Of a stretch of DNA of 64,000 bases, positions 63,128 to 64,000 are shown in pieces. The notes under the pieces were generated by a model, which was given only the letters and a program-made list of their open reading frames with translations, ran no database searches and was not told where the DNA came from. This DNA is from Candidatus Berkiella aquae (GTDB taxonomy: Bacteria > Pseudomonadota > Gammaproteobacteria > Berkiellales > Berkiellaceae), in NCBI RefSeq assembly GCF_001431295.2, contig NZ_LKAJ02000001.1, forward strand, positions 2,418,001-2,482,000. Direction: 5' to 3'. The position numbers and the translations under genes are program-made. Within the stretch, counting starts at the first letter, position 1; the number at the start of each line of letters is the position of its first letter.

Positions 63128-63202
63128 TGGTAGGCGCGAGTGGGATCGAACCACCGACCACCACCATGTCAAGGTGGTGCTCTACCACTGAGCTACGCGC
63201 CT
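63128..63202 (-). tRNA. tRNA-Val (anticodon GAC)
   Basis: A 75-base cloverleaf on the minus strand. The acceptor AGGCGCG pairs with CGCGCCT, followed by A and an encoded CCA. The D arm includes TAGCTCAGTGGTAGAGC. The anticodon stem CCACC/GGTGG closes the loop TTGACAT, giving GAC. The T arm includes GGTTCGATCC. It is divergent from aspS. Confidence 0.95.
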
Positions 63203-63298
63203 AAAAATTTGTCGTGAAAAGATACCACCTTTGGTGGACAATGTGCAAGAATAGGCGGCTGAAATAGATAATCCTTATTAACTAAGTGGACTCATACA

Positions 63299-64000
63299 AT
63301 GCATCGTTATCGAACTTACACTTGTGGTGCCCTCACAGAGGCAGAAGAAGGCAAAACCGTTAGGCTTTCAGGCTGGATCCATCGGCAACGTGACCATGGT
63401 AACCTGTTATTTGTGGATTTACGCGATCACTACGGGATCACCCAATGTGTGATTGATTCAAGCTCCCCTGCTTTCAAGATGGTGCAAACCTTACGCAATG
63501 AAAGCGTTGTCACCATTACAGGCCGCGTGGTAAAGCGTACCCCTGAAACCGTCAATGCGAAGATGCCAACCGGCAGCATTGAAATCGCCGTCGATGAGTT
63601 TGCGTTAGATTCACAGGCTGATATCTTGCCCCTGCAAGTGAATAGCGATCAAGAGTTCCCTGAAGATACCCGTTTACGTTATCGCTTCTTAGATTTACGT
63701 CGTGAAAAAATGCACCACAATATTGTGTTGCGCTCAAAAATTATTTCTTCACTGCGCCAGCGCATGATTGAACAAGGCTTTTTGGAAATCCAAACACCTA
63801 TTTTAACCTCCAGCTCCCCTGAAGGTGCGCGCGACTTCTTGGTACCTAGCCGAATCCATCCCGGCAAGTTTTATGCGTTACCACAAGCGCCACAGCAGTT
63901 TAAACAGCTATTGATGGTCGCGGGTTTCGATCGTTATTTCCAAATCGCACCTTGTTTTCGTGATGAAGATGCCAGAGCCGACCGCTCACCCGGCGAGTTC
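63299..64000 (+). CDS. aspS: Aspartyl-tRNA synthetase (3' end outside window)
   Basis: The first 234 residues of a bacterial-type class IIb AspRS. It has the OB-fold anticodon-binding domain ([29 protein letters not shown]), the class II core start with [16 protein letters not shown] (motif 1 region) and [15 protein letters not shown], then motif 2 ([21 protein letters not shown]). The N-terminus [12 protein letters not shown] and the ADRSPGEF form resemble alphaproteobacterial AspRS rather than the enterobacterial form, which suggests horizontal transfer or an ancestral variant. The frame is open to the window edge. Confidence 0.95.
   Translation, partial: MHRYRTYTCGALTEAEEGKTVRLSGWIHRQRDHGNLLFVDLRDHYGITQCVIDSSSPAFKMVQTLRNESVVTITGRVVKRTPETVNAKMPTGSIEIAVDEFALDSQADILPLQVNSDQEFPEDTRLRYRFLDLRREKMHHNIVLRSKIISSLRQRMIEQGFLEIQTPILTSSSPEGARDFLVPSRIHPGKFYALPQAPQQFKQLLMVAGFDRYFQIAPCFRDEDARADRSPGEF

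Overview
The window looks like an AT-rich chromosome segment from a host-associated gammaproteobacterium, most likely of the order Legionellales (Legionella, Coxiella or Candidatus Berkiella relatives). This placement is inference: housekeeping genes have gammaproteobacterial order (thrS-infC-rpmI-rplT-pheS-pheT-ihfA), and they are mixed with many eukaryote-like genes. These include three ankyrin proteins with a predicted cysteine-protease domain, an ankyrin protein with a RasGEF-like domain, two Ser/Thr kinase-like proteins, a leucine-rich-repeat protein, a protein ending in a CaaX box, and several unrecognised proteins with coiled-coil or low-complexity tails. No secretion-system gene is visible, so calling these effectors is inference.

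Layout. 0-6 kb: end of an unknown gene, a frameshifted small exported-protein gene, a glycosyltransferase-like protein, a nucleotidyltransferase/acetyltransferase fusion, an outer-membrane barrel, a cyclase-like remnant and a BrnQ-type transporter. 6-15 kb: two paralogous protease-ankyrin genes flank an operon encoding a membrane-associated unknown and an FAD-oxidase/methyltransferase fusion. 15-25 kb: DJ-1/PfpI and SDR genes, a zinc-finger membrane protein, two effector-like genes (one with a CaaX end), acetyltransferases, a FosA-like enzyme, a YhcG-type nuclease and a decaying patch with two homopolymer frameshifts (a PAS/HD-GYP gene and a small membrane-protein gene). 25-31.5 kb: tRNA-Pro and the thrS-to-ihfA translation operon, in which PheT lacks its internal tRNA-binding (EMAP/OB) domain and infC starts at AUU.

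31.5-48 kb: kinase-like protein, arylamine N-acetyltransferase with a divergent LysR regulator, SDR, small membrane proteins, a histone H1-like protein, a barrel protein, an exported choloylglycine-hydrolase-family enzyme and the ankyrin/RasGEF-like protein. Then comes an arginine module: argH, argG and a polar amino-acid ABC importer, divergent from argR. Only the last two steps of arginine synthesis are present here, which fits import of citrulline or arginine. 48-59.5 kb: LRR protein, a paralogous pair of unknowns, a kinase, an exported charged protein, the third protease-ankyrin protein with a different domain order, an MFS exporter, a bacteriocin-like peptide, DUF190/crcB and a large unknown protein.

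59.5-64 kb: a phosphotransferase, then a region of very small genes: a 42-residue exported peptide, and an overlapping operon encoding a double-glycine-leader peptide, a glycine-rich peptide and a two-helix membrane protein. The small-peptide cassettes share similar upstream and downstream sequence. A triple 89-90 bp repeat sits directly after tRNA-Val, and a related two-copy repeat follows tRNA-Pro. The window ends in the 5' part of aspS, whose sequence resembles alphaproteobacterial AspRS. The strongest candidates for something undescribed are the protease-ankyrin family, the ankyrin/RasGEF protein, the small-peptide cassettes and the domain-deleted PheT.
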